A stretch of 64,000 nt of DNA from Acinetobacter haemolyticus CIP 64.3 = MTCC 9819 (GCF_000369065.1 NZ_KB849799.1:493522-557521), one strand, 5' to 3'. Shown: positions 27,357-36,735, counted from the stretch's first letter. Notes: generated from the sequence alone by a model not told the origin. Translations and numbers: made by a program.

Positions 27357-27941
27357 TTACTCTTGTTTTGCTGAACAATAGTCTTCAATGTGCTTATTTG
27401 GAAAAAACCACAACATTGCTAACAAAATCAAAATAAATAGAGTGAGACGAGTATCAATAAAACTCAAAAAAATCGAACTAGCGTACAACATAACAGACAC
27501 TGCGAGTTTCTTATCTTTGCCTAAGACTTTCCGAGCTATTGAGTTGTCACCCTGTTCGCGCATAATCAATCGTTCGAGGATATCATAAGCCAATGAGCAC
27601 ATGAACAAAATAAAAGCAAAAGCCGCTGTAGGAATGGGGGCATAATTACTTTGTGCAGACCACGCTGTTGTAAAAGGAATCATGGTGAGCCAAAAAATCA
27701 GATGTAAATTAACCCACATGATTTTTCCATTTACCGTTTTGACTAATTGGAACAAATGATGATGATTACTCCAATAAATCCCAAGATAAATAAAGCTCAG
27801 CACATAACTGAGAAGCGTATGCAACTCATGCTGTAAGGCAGCAAAGGTATTGCCCTGAGGGATATTAAGCTCAATTAACATCACTGTAATGACAATTGCA
27901 ATCACACCATCACTAATTGCCTCCAATCTACTTTTATCCAT
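27357..27941 (-). CDS. TMEM175-family (DUF1211) potassium channel-like protein
   Basis: The 194-residue protein has about five to six membrane helices and the family start RLEAISDGVIAIVIT, the bacterial TMEM175 pore helix with the conserved R-x3-F/I-S-D signature, then YWSNHHHLF. Bacterial TMEM175 proteins form tetrameric, weakly selective potassium channels in the cytoplasmic membrane. Only eight bases separate it from the upstream DUF1275 gene, so the two are probably cotranscribed. Confidence 0.85.
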   Translation of the reverse strand: MDKSRLEAISDGVIAIVITVMLIELNIPQGNTFAALQHELHTLLSYVLSFIYLGIYWSNHHHLFQLVKTVNGKIMWVNLHLIFWLTMIPFTTAWSAQSNYAPIPTAAFAFILFMCSLAYDILERLIMREQGDNSIARKVLGKDKKLAVSVMLYASSIFLSFIDTRLTLFILILLAMLWFFPNKHIEDYCSAKQE

Positions 27942-27949
27942 TTTAACCT

Positions 27950-28660
27950 CTAGGTTTCAGGCATAATAAAGCGGTCTTGAGAAGCTAAAAATGATAGATA
28001 CAAGACTGGTAAAATAAAGAATGCAACACTCCAAAAATCTAAATAAACATAAAGTAACGCACCTAAAAAAGCCCCAATAACGAAACCTAAAACAATACTT
28101 AAACTATGTTCAAGCTTGCTCCGATTGTCTAAGGAACGATTTCGAAGATAGTTTGAGAGATCAATGCCGAGTTGAGTCGTGTTTCCTGTCATCATCGTAC
28201 TTGGGCTGATATGCTTAATCAGTGTTTTACTCGAGGTATTACGTATCGCCAAAGCAATTAATCCTAATCCGCCAGTCACCGCAATCGTAATGCTATCTGG
28301 GTTAGTAAAAGGTTCAAAATAAATACCTGCCAGCATAAAAGCTGTTAGAAATATTGCTTCGGCTAGAAATAGAGCAGATAAGGTTTTTCTTTTTTGACTG
28401 CTTTTATCAATCAAATATTTAGTGATTGCAACGGTTAGAATAAATAGCGGAATGGCAGCCAGTTTGATCCATAACCCTGCACCACCTTTAACCCAAGCAG
28501 CACCAGCTAAAACCAAGTTACCTGTTACGTGTGCCGTAAAAAAACCGAATAAGGCGATAAAACCAATAGTATCGATTGCACCACCGACAATCGTTAATAA
28601 AACAGGATCGCGGCATGTTCTCCAAACGCTATGTTTTCTCTCAAATTCTGTTTGCATCAT
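27950..28660 (-). CDS. DUF1275 (YoaK-type) membrane protein
   Basis: A six-helix membrane protein with the DUF1275 pattern: GGAIDTIGFIALFGFFTAHVTGNLV near the N-terminus, GLIALAIRNTSSK, and SPSTMMTGNTTQLGIDL in the middle. Function is unknown. GTG at 28666 could extend it by two codons, but AAGGTGG sits directly before the ATG pair at 28660 and 28657, so one of these is the likely start. It lies between TMEM175 and an OprB-type porin. Confidence 0.83.
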   Translation of the reverse strand: MMQTEFERKHSVWRTCRDPVLLTIVGGAIDTIGFIALFGFFTAHVTGNLVLAGAAWVKGGAGLWIKLAAIPLFILTVAITKYLIDKSSQKRKTLSALFLAEAIFLTAFMLAGIYFEPFTNPDSITIAVTGGLGLIALAIRNTSSKTLIKHISPSTMMTGNTTQLGIDLSNYLRNRSLDNRSKLEHSLSIVLGFVIGAFLGALLYVYLDFWSVAFFILPVLYLSFLASQDRFIMPET

Positions 28661-28682
28661 TTCCACCTTATTTATTGTTGAA

Positions 28683-30035
28683 TTAGAAATTTAACCGTGT
28701 AGTGAGTCCAAATACCCAAGCATCTTTAATTTCTTTGAGACCACCGGCCTGATGTACAAACTGAAGATTGGGACGCAACATCACACTAGGTGACCAATTA
28801 AACGTGTAATTCAGCTCAACGTTTGTTTCATCATATTGAATAGGCACATACGATGGATTTTGATAATCTGTGATTTGATTGATTTGATTTTCCAATCTCT
28901 GTCGTGCCCTTAATTGTTTATTTACTTCCGTTCTTGACACACCCAATCCGATTGAATCATTTGGTCGAGCATCAAATAAGCCTTTATATTGCAAAGCAAT
29001 CTGTTGTGAACCCAGAAGCTCTGAAGTGGCTTTATCATTGATATTTAAATTGAGAAAAAGGGTTAGCCCGCGTTTAGGGTCATCAGAATGTTGTGTCAAC
29101 TGTTGTTGTGCCACAAACCAAGAATTGTATTTGCCTGAATGTACTTGTCGTTGTTGAGCTAATAATTGGGCTTCTCCTTGCGCATCTCTTAACACATCAA
29201 TCGCGTCAGCCGTACTATAAAATGCACCGAAGCGATAGATGCCATTTAGACCATTTGGCTGTGGTTTCCAAACCCACTCCACAGGGATTAACACACCTTT
29301 TGAACCATCCGTACTTAGATTAAAGCCTTTACTCCTTTTTGTATTTTCAGGATTGGATTCATACACGCCTAAAGCTAAAGTTGAAGCGGAATTGAGATCA
29401 TATTTAATATTTGCAGCCCAAACCGTAATGGGCCAGTTATACCAGAGTTCAGAAACAGTTTTACCGACTTGAGAGCCACAAAGTGTTAAGTTTTGGAACT
29501 CGCAGGGTGCAGAATTGAAATCCTCCCCCATATTCATTCGACCGAGCTTTACAGTGATTCCTTGTTGCTCAAAACCCTTTTGAATCGAAGCCTGACTCAA
29601 TCGCCAAACAGGGCCACGTCCACTAATCTCTTGTACGTTACTAAATTGACCAGTTCTTGGATCAGCTATACGGTCCGTAGATAATGATCTACCATCTCGT
29701 TTGCTGATACTAATTTTTGCTTGAGTATTCTGCCAACCACTCAATTTCTCCAGATCTAAAGTCGTTCCAAAAGTCCACTGATTAGCATTACGAACAGTTG
29801 AATCATCGTTAAAGCCACCATCTATATTGGTCGCGGTTTCATTGGTGAAAGAGAGATTAAAATCAATACCTTGACCAGATAGATTGTTACGCTTTCCGTT
29901 CCAATCTCCTAATAAATACTGAGGATTTTGTGAATAAAATTCATCTGCATAGATATAAGTCGATGCAGTCAGACTACAAAGATAAAAACCACAAAGCGTC
30001 ATTGTTCTTGTTTGAATCGAAAGATATTTCATCAC
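28683..30035 (-). CDS. OprB-family carbohydrate-type porin
   Basis: The 450-residue protein has a signal peptide ending near TYIYA (residue 30) and the OprB family pattern of an outer-membrane beta-barrel: YLLGDWNGKRNNLSGQGI, alternating beta segments, RMNMGEDF, and a terminal Phe (GLTTRLNF). OprB-type porins pass sugars or small hydrophilic substrates. It heads a minus-strand group with XapX, amidohydrolase and isochorismatase genes upstream, so it may admit the substrate of those enzymes; that is inference. Confidence 0.85.
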   Translation of the reverse strand: MMKYLSIQTRTMTLCGFYLCSLTASTYIYADEFYSQNPQYLLGDWNGKRNNLSGQGIDFNLSFTNETATNIDGGFNDDSTVRNANQWTFGTTLDLEKLSGWQNTQAKISISKRDGRSLSTDRIADPRTGQFSNVQEISGRGPVWRLSQASIQKGFEQQGITVKLGRMNMGEDFNSAPCEFQNLTLCGSQVGKTVSELWYNWPITVWAANIKYDLNSASTLALGVYESNPENTKRSKGFNLSTDGSKGVLIPVEWVWKPQPNGLNGIYRFGAFYSTADAIDVLRDAQGEAQLLAQQRQVHSGKYNSWFVAQQQLTQHSDDPKRGLTLFLNLNINDKATSELLGSQQIALQYKGLFDARPNDSIGLGVSRTEVNKQLRARQRLENQINQITDYQNPSYVPIQYDETNVELNYTFNWSPSVMLRPNLQFVHQAGGLKEIKDAWVFGLTTRLNF

Positions 30036-30135
30036 TCCCCCTACAAAAGAAATTAAAAAGAGACTAGATGTATGATTTAAAGATCTACAATACTGAATAA
30101 TTTATATGCTTTTAAATCACACCTAGCGTAATAGG

Positions 30136-30303
30136 CTATGAAGGGAAAAAGTCTTTAATCAGAGGTATGAGTTTTTCACCCACAACCATACCCAACAATC
30201 CAACTAAAGCAACAATTGGTGGGGCTGGCGAACGTACATTTAAAACGTAATACAACACGCCGACCAACAACCCCACTCCCAAAGATAAGAGGTACATTTT
30301 CAT
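30136..30303 (-). CDS. XapX-domain small membrane protein
   Basis: The 55-residue product carries one to two membrane helices: MKMYLLSLGVGLLVGVLYYVLNVRSPAPPIVAL then LVGLLGMVVGEK. This is the XapX domain, a short family of unknown function often found with amidohydrolases and XapX-linked clusters. The frame reaches back to 30348, but ATG at 30303 begins exactly where family members start. It sits ten to sixty bases from the amidohydrolase and the porin genes, in the same direction. Confidence 0.8.
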   Translation of the reverse strand: MKMYLLSLGVGLLVGVLYYVLNVRSPAPPIVALVGLLGMVVGEKLIPLIKDFFPS

Positions 30304-30357
30304 CGCGGAAATCTCAGAGGTATGACCAATCAAGTCATACCTCAGCAAAAGAAAGGA

Positions 30358-32220
30358 TTAAAATGCGAAGCAAGAACAGCCTAATGCTCCCCAGAAAGAT
30401 TTTTTATCTTTCACAGGAACATCGAGAACCCAAGCATGACTATGACCATGCATGCCACAACTATTGGTGCATGCACAAGCGGCAGACTTAGCTTGCAATG
30501 GTTGATTAGACGGCGCATTGCGATTTTCTGTAGCTCGCCAGTACCCCCCAAACTTTCTCACAGGCGACCATGTTGGCGAGGCTGGAGGTAATGGTGAATC
30601 ATCCTGTTTAAATTCAGCACCCGCATATACGATTTTTCCACCTAATACGGTCATTACTGATTCAATATTCTTTATTTCTTCAGCCTCAACTGAGAAATAA
30701 TCATCGGATAGCACGACTAAATCAGCTAACTCACCTTGCACCAAAGCACCTTTCACACCAGCTTCCCCTGAGAACCATGCCGAACCTTTAGTCCAAAGTT
30801 TCAATGCTGTCTGGCGATCTAACAAGTTTTTCTCATCGTACAGCGGTAGTCCACCAACGGTTTTGCCAGTGGTTAACCAATATAAGCAGACCCATGGATT
30901 ATATGAGGCGACTCGTGTCGCATCTGTACCTGCCCCAACGGGAACACCTAACTCAAGCATCTTTTTCACTGGTGGCGTAGCTTTTGCAGCTGCCGCGCCA
31001 TAACGATCGACAAAGTATTCGCCTTGGAAAGCCATGCGGTGTTGAATTGCGATACCACCACCCAAAGCACCAATTCGCTCTATGTTCTTTTCTGACACTG
31101 TTTCTGCATGATCAATAATAAATCGAGTAGCAAAAGGTTTGCGCTCATTGACACGTTCAAAGACATCGAGGAATCGCTCAATACTTTCATCATAAGTCGC
31201 ATGAATACGGAACGGCCATTTTTTCTCAGCAAGCAACTCTACGATACGCTCTAACTCTGCATCCATACTCTTAACCAGTTCTGGGCGTGGTTCGAGAAAG
31301 TTCTCGAAATCGGCAGCAGACCATGTCAAGTTTTCACCAGCACCATTCATTTGTAAGAATGCATCACCAGGAAAGGTCATCTCAGTCCACTTTTGATAGT
31401 CCTGATATTCCTGCCCTGCTTTTTGTGCAAATAAGTTGTAAGCAACGCGTACCGTCATCTGCTCTTTTTGGTGCAGATGTTGAATAACATCATAATCTTC
31501 TGGATAATTTTGCCCACCACCACCTGCATCAATTAATGAGGTAATACCTAAGCGATTTAGCTCACGCATAAAATGACGCGTTGAATTGATTTGATCATCT
31601 CGTTCAAGGATTGGTGCTTTACCCAATGTTGAATACAAAATCATCGCTGAAGGTGTTGCCAATAACAGACCAGTCGGTTCGCCTTTTTCATTGCGTTGAA
31701 TCGTTCCACCAGGTGGGTCAGGCGTATCTTTATTAAAACCAAGTGCATCTAAAGCTGCTCGATTCAGCATTGCTTTTGCATATAAATGTAGAATAAATAC
31801 AGGTGTATCTGGTGCGGCTTTATTGATCTCATCCAATGTCGGTAGACGACGCTCAACAAATTGAAATTCATTCCAACCACCAACAACACGTACCCATTGA
31901 GGAGCTGGTGTATTTTCAGCCTGTTCTTTCAATAATCGTAATGCATCAGCAACTGAGGGAACGCCTTCCCATCGCAATTCCATGTTATAATGCAGACCAC
32001 CACGAATTAAATGTAAGTGACTGTCATTTAAACCAGGAATTACGCGACGACCATTTAAATCAACGACTTTCGTGGTCGCTGATGCCATTTTCATAATTTT
32101 ATCATTATCATCTACGGCAACGACTTTACCCGCTGTAATAGCAATCGCTTGAGCTTCAGGTTGCTGTGGATTCAAGGTCGTAATTTTTGCATTTCTAAGA
32201 ATTAAATCGATTTGAGACAT
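30358..32220 (-). CDS. Amidohydrolase family 3 protein with Cys/His-rich C-terminal tail
   Basis: This 620-residue metal-dependent hydrolase shows the family 3 pattern: GRRVIPGLNDSHLHLIRGG with the HxH-like site near residue 70, WVRVVGGWNEFQF, FRIHATYDESIERF with a metal His, IIDHAET, and AGTDATRV with the catalytic Asp. The C-terminal part adds a Cys/His cluster (CACTNSCGMHGHSHA) and ends in GCSCFAF. The substrate is unknown; relatives act on amide or formamide-type bonds. It is followed by XapX and preceded by an isochorismatase-like hydrolase, a common trio. Confidence 0.85.
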   Translation of the reverse strand: MSQIDLILRNAKITTLNPQQPEAQAIAITAGKVVAVDDNDKIMKMASATTKVVDLNGRRVIPGLNDSHLHLIRGGLHYNMELRWEGVPSVADALRLLKEQAENTPAPQWVRVVGGWNEFQFVERRLPTLDEINKAAPDTPVFILHLYAKAMLNRAALDALGFNKDTPDPPGGTIQRNEKGEPTGLLLATPSAMILYSTLGKAPILERDDQINSTRHFMRELNRLGITSLIDAGGGGQNYPEDYDVIQHLHQKEQMTVRVAYNLFAQKAGQEYQDYQKWTEMTFPGDAFLQMNGAGENLTWSAADFENFLEPRPELVKSMDAELERIVELLAEKKWPFRIHATYDESIERFLDVFERVNERKPFATRFIIDHAETVSEKNIERIGALGGGIAIQHRMAFQGEYFVDRYGAAAAKATPPVKKMLELGVPVGAGTDATRVASYNPWVCLYWLTTGKTVGGLPLYDEKNLLDRQTALKLWTKGSAWFSGEAGVKGALVQGELADLVVLSDDYFSVEAEEIKNIESVMTVLGGKIVYAGAEFKQDDSPLPPASPTWSPVRKFGGYWRATENRNAPSNQPLQAKSAACACTNSCGMHGHSHAWVLDVPVKDKKSFWGALGCSCFAF

Positions 32221-32254
32221 TTTTCACCCCACCATTTTTTATGATAAGCAAAAA

Positions 32255-32278
32255 GAAAGGCATGAAATCATGCCTTTC
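32255..32278 (-). terminator. Terminator downstream of the isochorismatase-like gene
   Basis: On the minus strand, GAAAGGCATGA and TCATGCCTTTC form an 11-bp stem with loop TT, followed by TTTTT. It lies between the isochorismatase-like gene and the amidohydrolase gene and may limit read-through. Confidence 0.85.
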
Positions 32279-32287
32279 GATGATCTA

Positions 32288-32974
32288 TTATTTTGCAGGA
32301 ACAGGTGGCACAACTTGGTGATTCGTTGTTGTACGTTCAGGTGCTTTATGTACCATGGTATAGGCATAGTCGACACCCATACCATAAGCACCCGAATGCT
32401 CACGGACAATATTCATCACTGCATCATAAGTTTCACGGTGCGCCCAATCACGTTGCCACTCCAGTAAAACCTGTTGCCAAGTTACAGGAACAACACCCGC
32501 TTGGATCATACGTTGCATCGAATAGTCATGTGCTTCTTTAGATGTACCACCAGAAGCATCTGCGACCATATAAATCTCATAATCGCCTTCAAGCATTGCA
32601 CCAAAAGCAAAAGTATTATTGCAAACCTCTGTCCACAAACCAGAAACAATCACTTTCTTACGATTGTTTTTAGCGAGAGCATCACGAACTTTTTGATCGT
32701 CCCAAGAATTCATTGATGTACGTTCAAGCAAAGGAGCGTCAGGAAAAACATCCAACAATTCTGGGTAGGTGTGACCTGAGAAGCTCTCCGTTTCAACCGT
32801 GGTAATCGTGACTGGAATACCAAAAACTTTTGCCGCTTTAGCTAAACCAACCGTATTATTTTTAAGGACTTGGCGGTCAATTGACTGTACCCCAAAAGCC
32901 ATTTGTGGCTGATGATCAATGAAGATAACTTGGCAATTTGTTGGTGATAATTGTTCTAAAAGTGATTTGTTCAT
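32288..32974 (-). CDS. Isochorismatase-like cysteine hydrolase
   Basis: The protein (about 228 residues) fits the isochorismatase/nicotinamidase superfamily: QVIFIDHQPQMAF with the catalytic Asp, then a Lys in the central region, and VSGLWTEVCNNTFAF with the nucleophilic Cys in the SGLxTEVC motif. ATG at 32974 (MNKSLLEQLSP) is preferred to the extended starts at 32989 and 33004. It is divergent from a LysR regulator at 33154 and probably acts with the downstream amidohydrolase. Substrate unknown. Confidence 0.83.
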   Translation of the reverse strand: MNKSLLEQLSPTNCQVIFIDHQPQMAFGVQSIDRQVLKNNTVGLAKAAKVFGIPVTITTVETESFSGHTYPELLDVFPDAPLLERTSMNSWDDQKVRDALAKNNRKKVIVSGLWTEVCNNTFAFGAMLEGDYEIYMVADASGGTSKEAHDYSMQRMIQAGVVPVTWQQVLLEWQRDWAHRETYDAVMNIVREHSGAYGMGVDYAYTMVHKAPERTTTNHQVVPPVPAK

Positions 32975-33153
32975 TTTCAAACTCAACATAGTAACTGTAA
33001 ACAATGTAGTTCTATGAAAACAAAACGGAATGTAAAAAAATAGATGGCAAAATTGAATCAGTTTGTCTGCAATTTAAAGACAATTGGAAACATACTTGCT
33101 TAGTTCGCTCAAATGCATAAAGATAAATTTAATAGCTTTCAATTGGATAAACC

Positions 33154-34047
33154 ATGGACAGAATCGATTGCATCAATACGTTTTTAAGCGTCGTTGAACA
33201 TGGAAATTTTAGTACTTCAGCTAAAAATTTAAATATTTCAAGGGATTTAGTTTCTAAAAGAATTCAATATCTTGAGAATGATTTAAAAGTCTCGCTTTTT
33301 ATCAGAACAACTCGTCGAATGAATTTAACGCCCTGTGGGGAAAAATTTTATCAACATGCGAAAGTCATGATGAGTGAATTAGAATGGGCAAAATATGAAA
33401 TTAGTTATGATCAGCAATATCCTGAAGGTGAGCTAAAAATCAATGCTCCTCTGTCCTTTAGCCGGGACGTTCTCACCGATATTATTTCTGATTTTATTCA
33501 ACAATTTCCTTTCATTAAAATCGATTTATATCTAACAGACAGTTTTGTTGATATTTATGAGCAACAATTTGACCTAACGTTGAGAGTTGATGACGTAGCA
33601 GATCACAATTTCCAAAATACGGTGATTGGCACTTATAAACGAAGCTTTTACGCATCAAAAGAATATCTTGATAAAAAAGGAATACCAAATACAATCGATG
33701 ATCTAAAAAAGCATGACATTTTGCTGTATAGCCAAAAAAACAGCCACAATAAAATCACCCTCAGTAGAAATGAAACAACAGAGTTGATCCAATGTTATCC
33801 AAAATTTATCTGTAACAATGGAGACCTCTTGCTAGATTTATGCACCAAAGGTTACGGAATCGTCTTTTTACCTGATTTTATTGCAAAAAAATATTTTGAT
33901 GCTGGAGAAATTTCAAGATGTTTGGAGGACTACCATAGTCCAATGATGAACTTTTACGCCCTCTATCCAAATGGTCAAAACATATCAAAGAAATTACAGA
34001 TTTTTATTGATTTCTTGATTAGGCAATTTAAAACGATTAACGCTTAA
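33154..34047 (+). CDS. LysR-family regulator
   Basis: The 297-residue protein starts with a LysR winged helix (MDRIDCINTFLSVVEHGNFSTSAKNLNIS, then SKRIQYLENDLKVSLFIRTTRRMNLT) and continues with a periplasmic-binding-type effector domain. It is divergent from the isochorismatase-amidohydrolase-XapX-porin group, so it most likely controls that group. The inducer is unknown. Its 3' end leads into the ABC transporter operon. Confidence 0.88.
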   Translation: MDRIDCINTFLSVVEHGNFSTSAKNLNISRDLVSKRIQYLENDLKVSLFIRTTRRMNLTPCGEKFYQHAKVMMSELEWAKYEISYDQQYPEGELKINAPLSFSRDVLTDIISDFIQQFPFIKIDLYLTDSFVDIYEQQFDLTLRVDDVADHNFQNTVIGTYKRSFYASKEYLDKKGIPNTIDDLKKHDILLYSQKNSHNKITLSRNETTELIQCYPKFICNNGDLLLDLCTKGYGIVFLPDFIAKKYFDAGEISRCLEDYHSPMMNFYALYPNGQNISKKLQIFIDFLIRQFKTINA

Positions 34048-34087
34048 TTTCACTAGAGGAAATCACTTGTTATACGCTTTACCACGC

Positions 34088-34105
34088 TGTTCTATATATA
34101 GAACA
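34088..34105. promoter_or_regulatory. Perfect 18-bp palindrome upstream of the ABC transporter operon
   Basis: TGTTCTATATATAGAACA is an exact inverted repeat without a loop, 80 bases before the ABC ATPase start. The size and symmetry fit an operator for a dimeric repressor. No matching regulator gene is adjacent. Confidence 0.45.
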
Positions 34106-34184
34106 AGATAAACCACTTTTACACTTGGTTTCTTGTTCCATATCGCTCAGAATACCCATTCTATTTAATAACGTGAGACGTTTT

Positions 34185-35120
34185 ATGACTGATGCTTTGG
34201 TATTGAGCGATTTGTCCAAAACTTATCGTAATGGTTTTCAGGCGTTAAAAGGTATCAATCTGACCGTGCCTGAGGGTGAGTTTTATGCATTATTAGGACC
34301 TAATGGTGCAGGTAAATCAACCACGATCGGCATCATCAGCTCACTAACCAAAAAAACATCAGGTTCAGTTGAGATCTTTGGCCACAATTTAGATACTCAC
34401 CCTTCACATGCAAAACAATGTTTAGGTGTCGTACCACAAGAATTCAACTTCGGTCAATTTGAAAAAACATTTGATATCTTGGTAACTCAGGCTGGTTATT
34501 ACGGCATTCCTAAAAAGTTAGCTGAACAACGTGCAGAGTACTATTTAGAAAAGCTCGGATTGTGGGAAAAACGCAATATTCAATCACGTATGCTTTCAGG
34601 TGGTATGAAACGCCGCCTCATGATTGCTCGTGCCATGATGCATGAACCTAAACTATTGATTCTTGATGAACCAACAGCTGGTGTGGATATTGAATTACGT
34701 CGTTCAATGTGGGAATTTCTAACGGAAATGAATGAAAAAGGTACATCCATCATTCTCACCACACACTATCTTGAAGAAGCAGAAATGCTATGCCGCCGCA
34801 TCGCAATTATTGATCGCGGTGTGATTAAAGAAGACACTTCGATGAAAGGCTTCCTCAATCAACTCAATGAAGAATCGTTCATTTGTGATTTGGCTGAACC
34901 TATAAATCACATGGATTTAAATATTATTGGTTTCAAATTTAATTTGATCGACTCAGTTACTTTAGAAGTCACCATGGATAAAGCACATAACATGAATGAC
35001 TTATTTTTGTTATTGCAATCTCAAAATATTCAAGTCAGTAGTATGCGCAATAAATCAAATCGTCTGGAAGAATTGTTCGTCAAAATGGTTGAAAAAAATC
35101 TTACAGGAGCGGATCAATGA
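34185..35120 (+). CDS. ABC-2 transporter ATP-binding subunit (YadG-like)
   Basis: The 311-residue ATPase has Walker A LLGPNGAGKST, the LSGGMKRR signature, Walker B LLILDEPTAGVD and the switch His in TTHYLEEAE. Its layout matches YadG and the drug/polysaccharide-type ABC-2 exporters. The frame is open to 34125, but ATG at 34185 (MTDALVLSDLSKTY) starts the domain and has GTGAG upstream. It overlaps the permease gene by four bases (ATGA). Confidence 0.9.
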   Translation: MTDALVLSDLSKTYRNGFQALKGINLTVPEGEFYALLGPNGAGKSTTIGIISSLTKKTSGSVEIFGHNLDTHPSHAKQCLGVVPQEFNFGQFEKTFDILVTQAGYYGIPKKLAEQRAEYYLEKLGLWEKRNIQSRMLSGGMKRRLMIARAMMHEPKLLILDEPTAGVDIELRRSMWEFLTEMNEKGTSIILTTHYLEEAEMLCRRIAIIDRGVIKEDTSMKGFLNQLNEESFICDLAEPINHMDLNIIGFKFNLIDSVTLEVTMDKAHNMNDLFLLLQSQNIQVSSMRNKSNRLEELFVKMVEKNLTGADQ

Positions 35121-35890
35121 ACTTTAGTCAGTTACAAACCGCACTGTGGACATTAGTTGTTAAAGAAATACGCCGCTTTATGCGAATCTGGCCACAGACC
35201 TTGCTCCCACCTGCGATCACGATGAGTTTATATTTTGTGATTTTCGGGAATTTGGTGGGATCACGTATCGGTGAAATGGGTGGCTTTAGCTATATGCAAT
35301 TCATTGTACCAGGCTTAATCATGATGGCAGTCATTACCAACAGTTACGCCAACGTTTCTTCAAGTTTCTTTAGTGCAAAATTCCAAAAAAGCATTGAAGA
35401 ACTGATTATGAGTCCAGTGCCATTGCATCTAATCCTTTGGGGCTATGTAATTGGTGGTGTCTGTCGCGGTGTCTTGGTTGGCTTGATTGTGACATTGATG
35501 AGTCTGTTCTTTACGCATCTAGAAATTTATAATTTCTTCGTGACAATATATACCGTCATTATTACTTCATTATTGTTCTCTCTTGGCGGTTTTATTAATG
35601 CTGTCTACGCAAAGTCATTTGATGATATCTCGATCATCCCAACCTTTGTTCTAACACCCCTCACCTATTTAGGCGGTGTTTTTTATGCGATTAGTGCACT
35701 AAGCCCATTTTGGCAAAACTTATCCTTAATTAATCCGATTGTATATATGGTCAATGCTTTCCGCTTTGGCATTTTGGGACACAGTGATGTCAATGTTTCC
35801 TTTTCTTTAGGCATTGTGACACTTTGCTGTGTCGTCTTATATGCAATCGCTTATCATTTATTGGCTCGTGGTTCAGGAATGCGTGAATGA
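35117..35890 (+). CDS. ABC-2 transporter permease (YadH-like)
   Basis: This 257-residue protein has six membrane helices, the ABC-2 FIVPGLIMMAVITNSYANVSSSFF segment and the EELIMSPVPLHLIL loop typical of YadH. It pairs with the ATPase encoded just before it and overlaps both neighbours by four bases. The exported substrate is not known. Translational coupling to queF on its other side is unusual. Confidence 0.9.
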   Translation: MNFSQLQTALWTLVVKEIRRFMRIWPQTLLPPAITMSLYFVIFGNLVGSRIGEMGGFSYMQFIVPGLIMMAVITNSYANVSSSFFSAKFQKSIEELIMSPVPLHLILWGYVIGGVCRGVLVGLIVTLMSLFFTHLEIYNFFVTIYTVIITSLLFSLGGFINAVYAKSFDDISIIPTFVLTPLTYLGGVFYAISALSPFWQNLSLINPIVYMVNAFRFGILGHSDVNVSFSLGIVTLCCVVLYAIAYHLLARGSGMRE

Positions 35891-36702
35891 GTGTTGAACA
35901 TTCTCAATTGGGTAAAGAAACCCAATACCCAACTCAATATCAGCCGGAGGTTTTATTTCCAATCTCTCGTGCTGAATCTCGTCAACAATATGCAGATGTT
36001 GAAGGAATCACTCAAGGTAAAGACTGGTGGCATGTATTTGAAATTTCATGGCTCAATCAGTTAGGTCTACCTCAGGTTGCCATTGGTCGCTTAACACTGC
36101 CTGCTAGCTCACCGAACTTAATCGAATCAAAGTCGCTTAAACTTTATTTCAATAGTTTGAATTTCACAAAGTTTGATTCAAAAGAAGCATTCATCGAAAC
36201 TGTTGAGCGTGATTTATCCTCTGCTGCAGGTGCAAAAATTGAGCTTCAACTTTTTCAGGTTGATGAGCTAGAAATTTCGAAACCACAAGGAATCTGTATC
36301 GATGACTTGGTTCCAGAGCGCTTATCTGAACATCCTGACTCAACGTTGTTGCAACTAGATACAACAGCTGAAGACGATGTCGAAATCACGTTGCACTCAC
36401 ATTTATTAAGAAGTAATTGTCCCGTTACTGGTCAGCCTGACTGGGGTACGATTTTTATTCGTTTTCAAGGCAAAAAACCTTGTTATCGCAGCCTATTAGC
36501 CTATATTATCTCCTACCGTCAGCATAATGGTTTTCATGAGCAATGTGTTGAGCAAATTTTCGCTGACATTTGGAAATTGCTAGGACCTCAAAAGCTGATG
36601 GTCTATGCGACTTATACTCGCCGTGGTGGATTGGATATTAATCCATGTCGAGTATCTGATTTGTCATGGATGCCTGAGCCAATTCGCTTGGCACGACAAT
36701 AA
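35887..36702 (+). CDS. queF: NADPH-dependent 7-cyano-7-deazaguanine reductase
   Basis: QueF reduces preQ0 to preQ1 in queuosine synthesis. The 271-residue length marks the long, two-domain type. The catalytic Cys178 and Asp185 lie in SNCPVTGQPDWG, and ESKSLKLYFNS at 80-90 is the QueF substrate-binding motif. The final part HEQCVEQIF matches the family. It overlaps the ABC permease by four bases (ATGA). Confidence 0.95.
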   Translation: MSVEHSQLGKETQYPTQYQPEVLFPISRAESRQQYADVEGITQGKDWWHVFEISWLNQLGLPQVAIGRLTLPASSPNLIESKSLKLYFNSLNFTKFDSKEAFIETVERDLSSAAGAKIELQLFQVDELEISKPQGICIDDLVPERLSEHPDSTLLQLDTTAEDDVEITLHSHLLRSNCPVTGQPDWGTIFIRFQGKKPCYRSLLAYIISYRQHNGFHEQCVEQIFADIWKLLGPQKLMVYATYTRRGGLDINPCRVSDLSWMPEPIRLARQ

Positions 36703-36735
36703 AACGAATAAATTTGATATAGAGGACGTTCTTCA

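Noticed and set aside
32972..33004. Extended start for the isochorismatase-like gene
   Set aside because: The extra ten residues have no family match and the ATG at 32974 is the start used by relatives in style; the longer versions lack a site.
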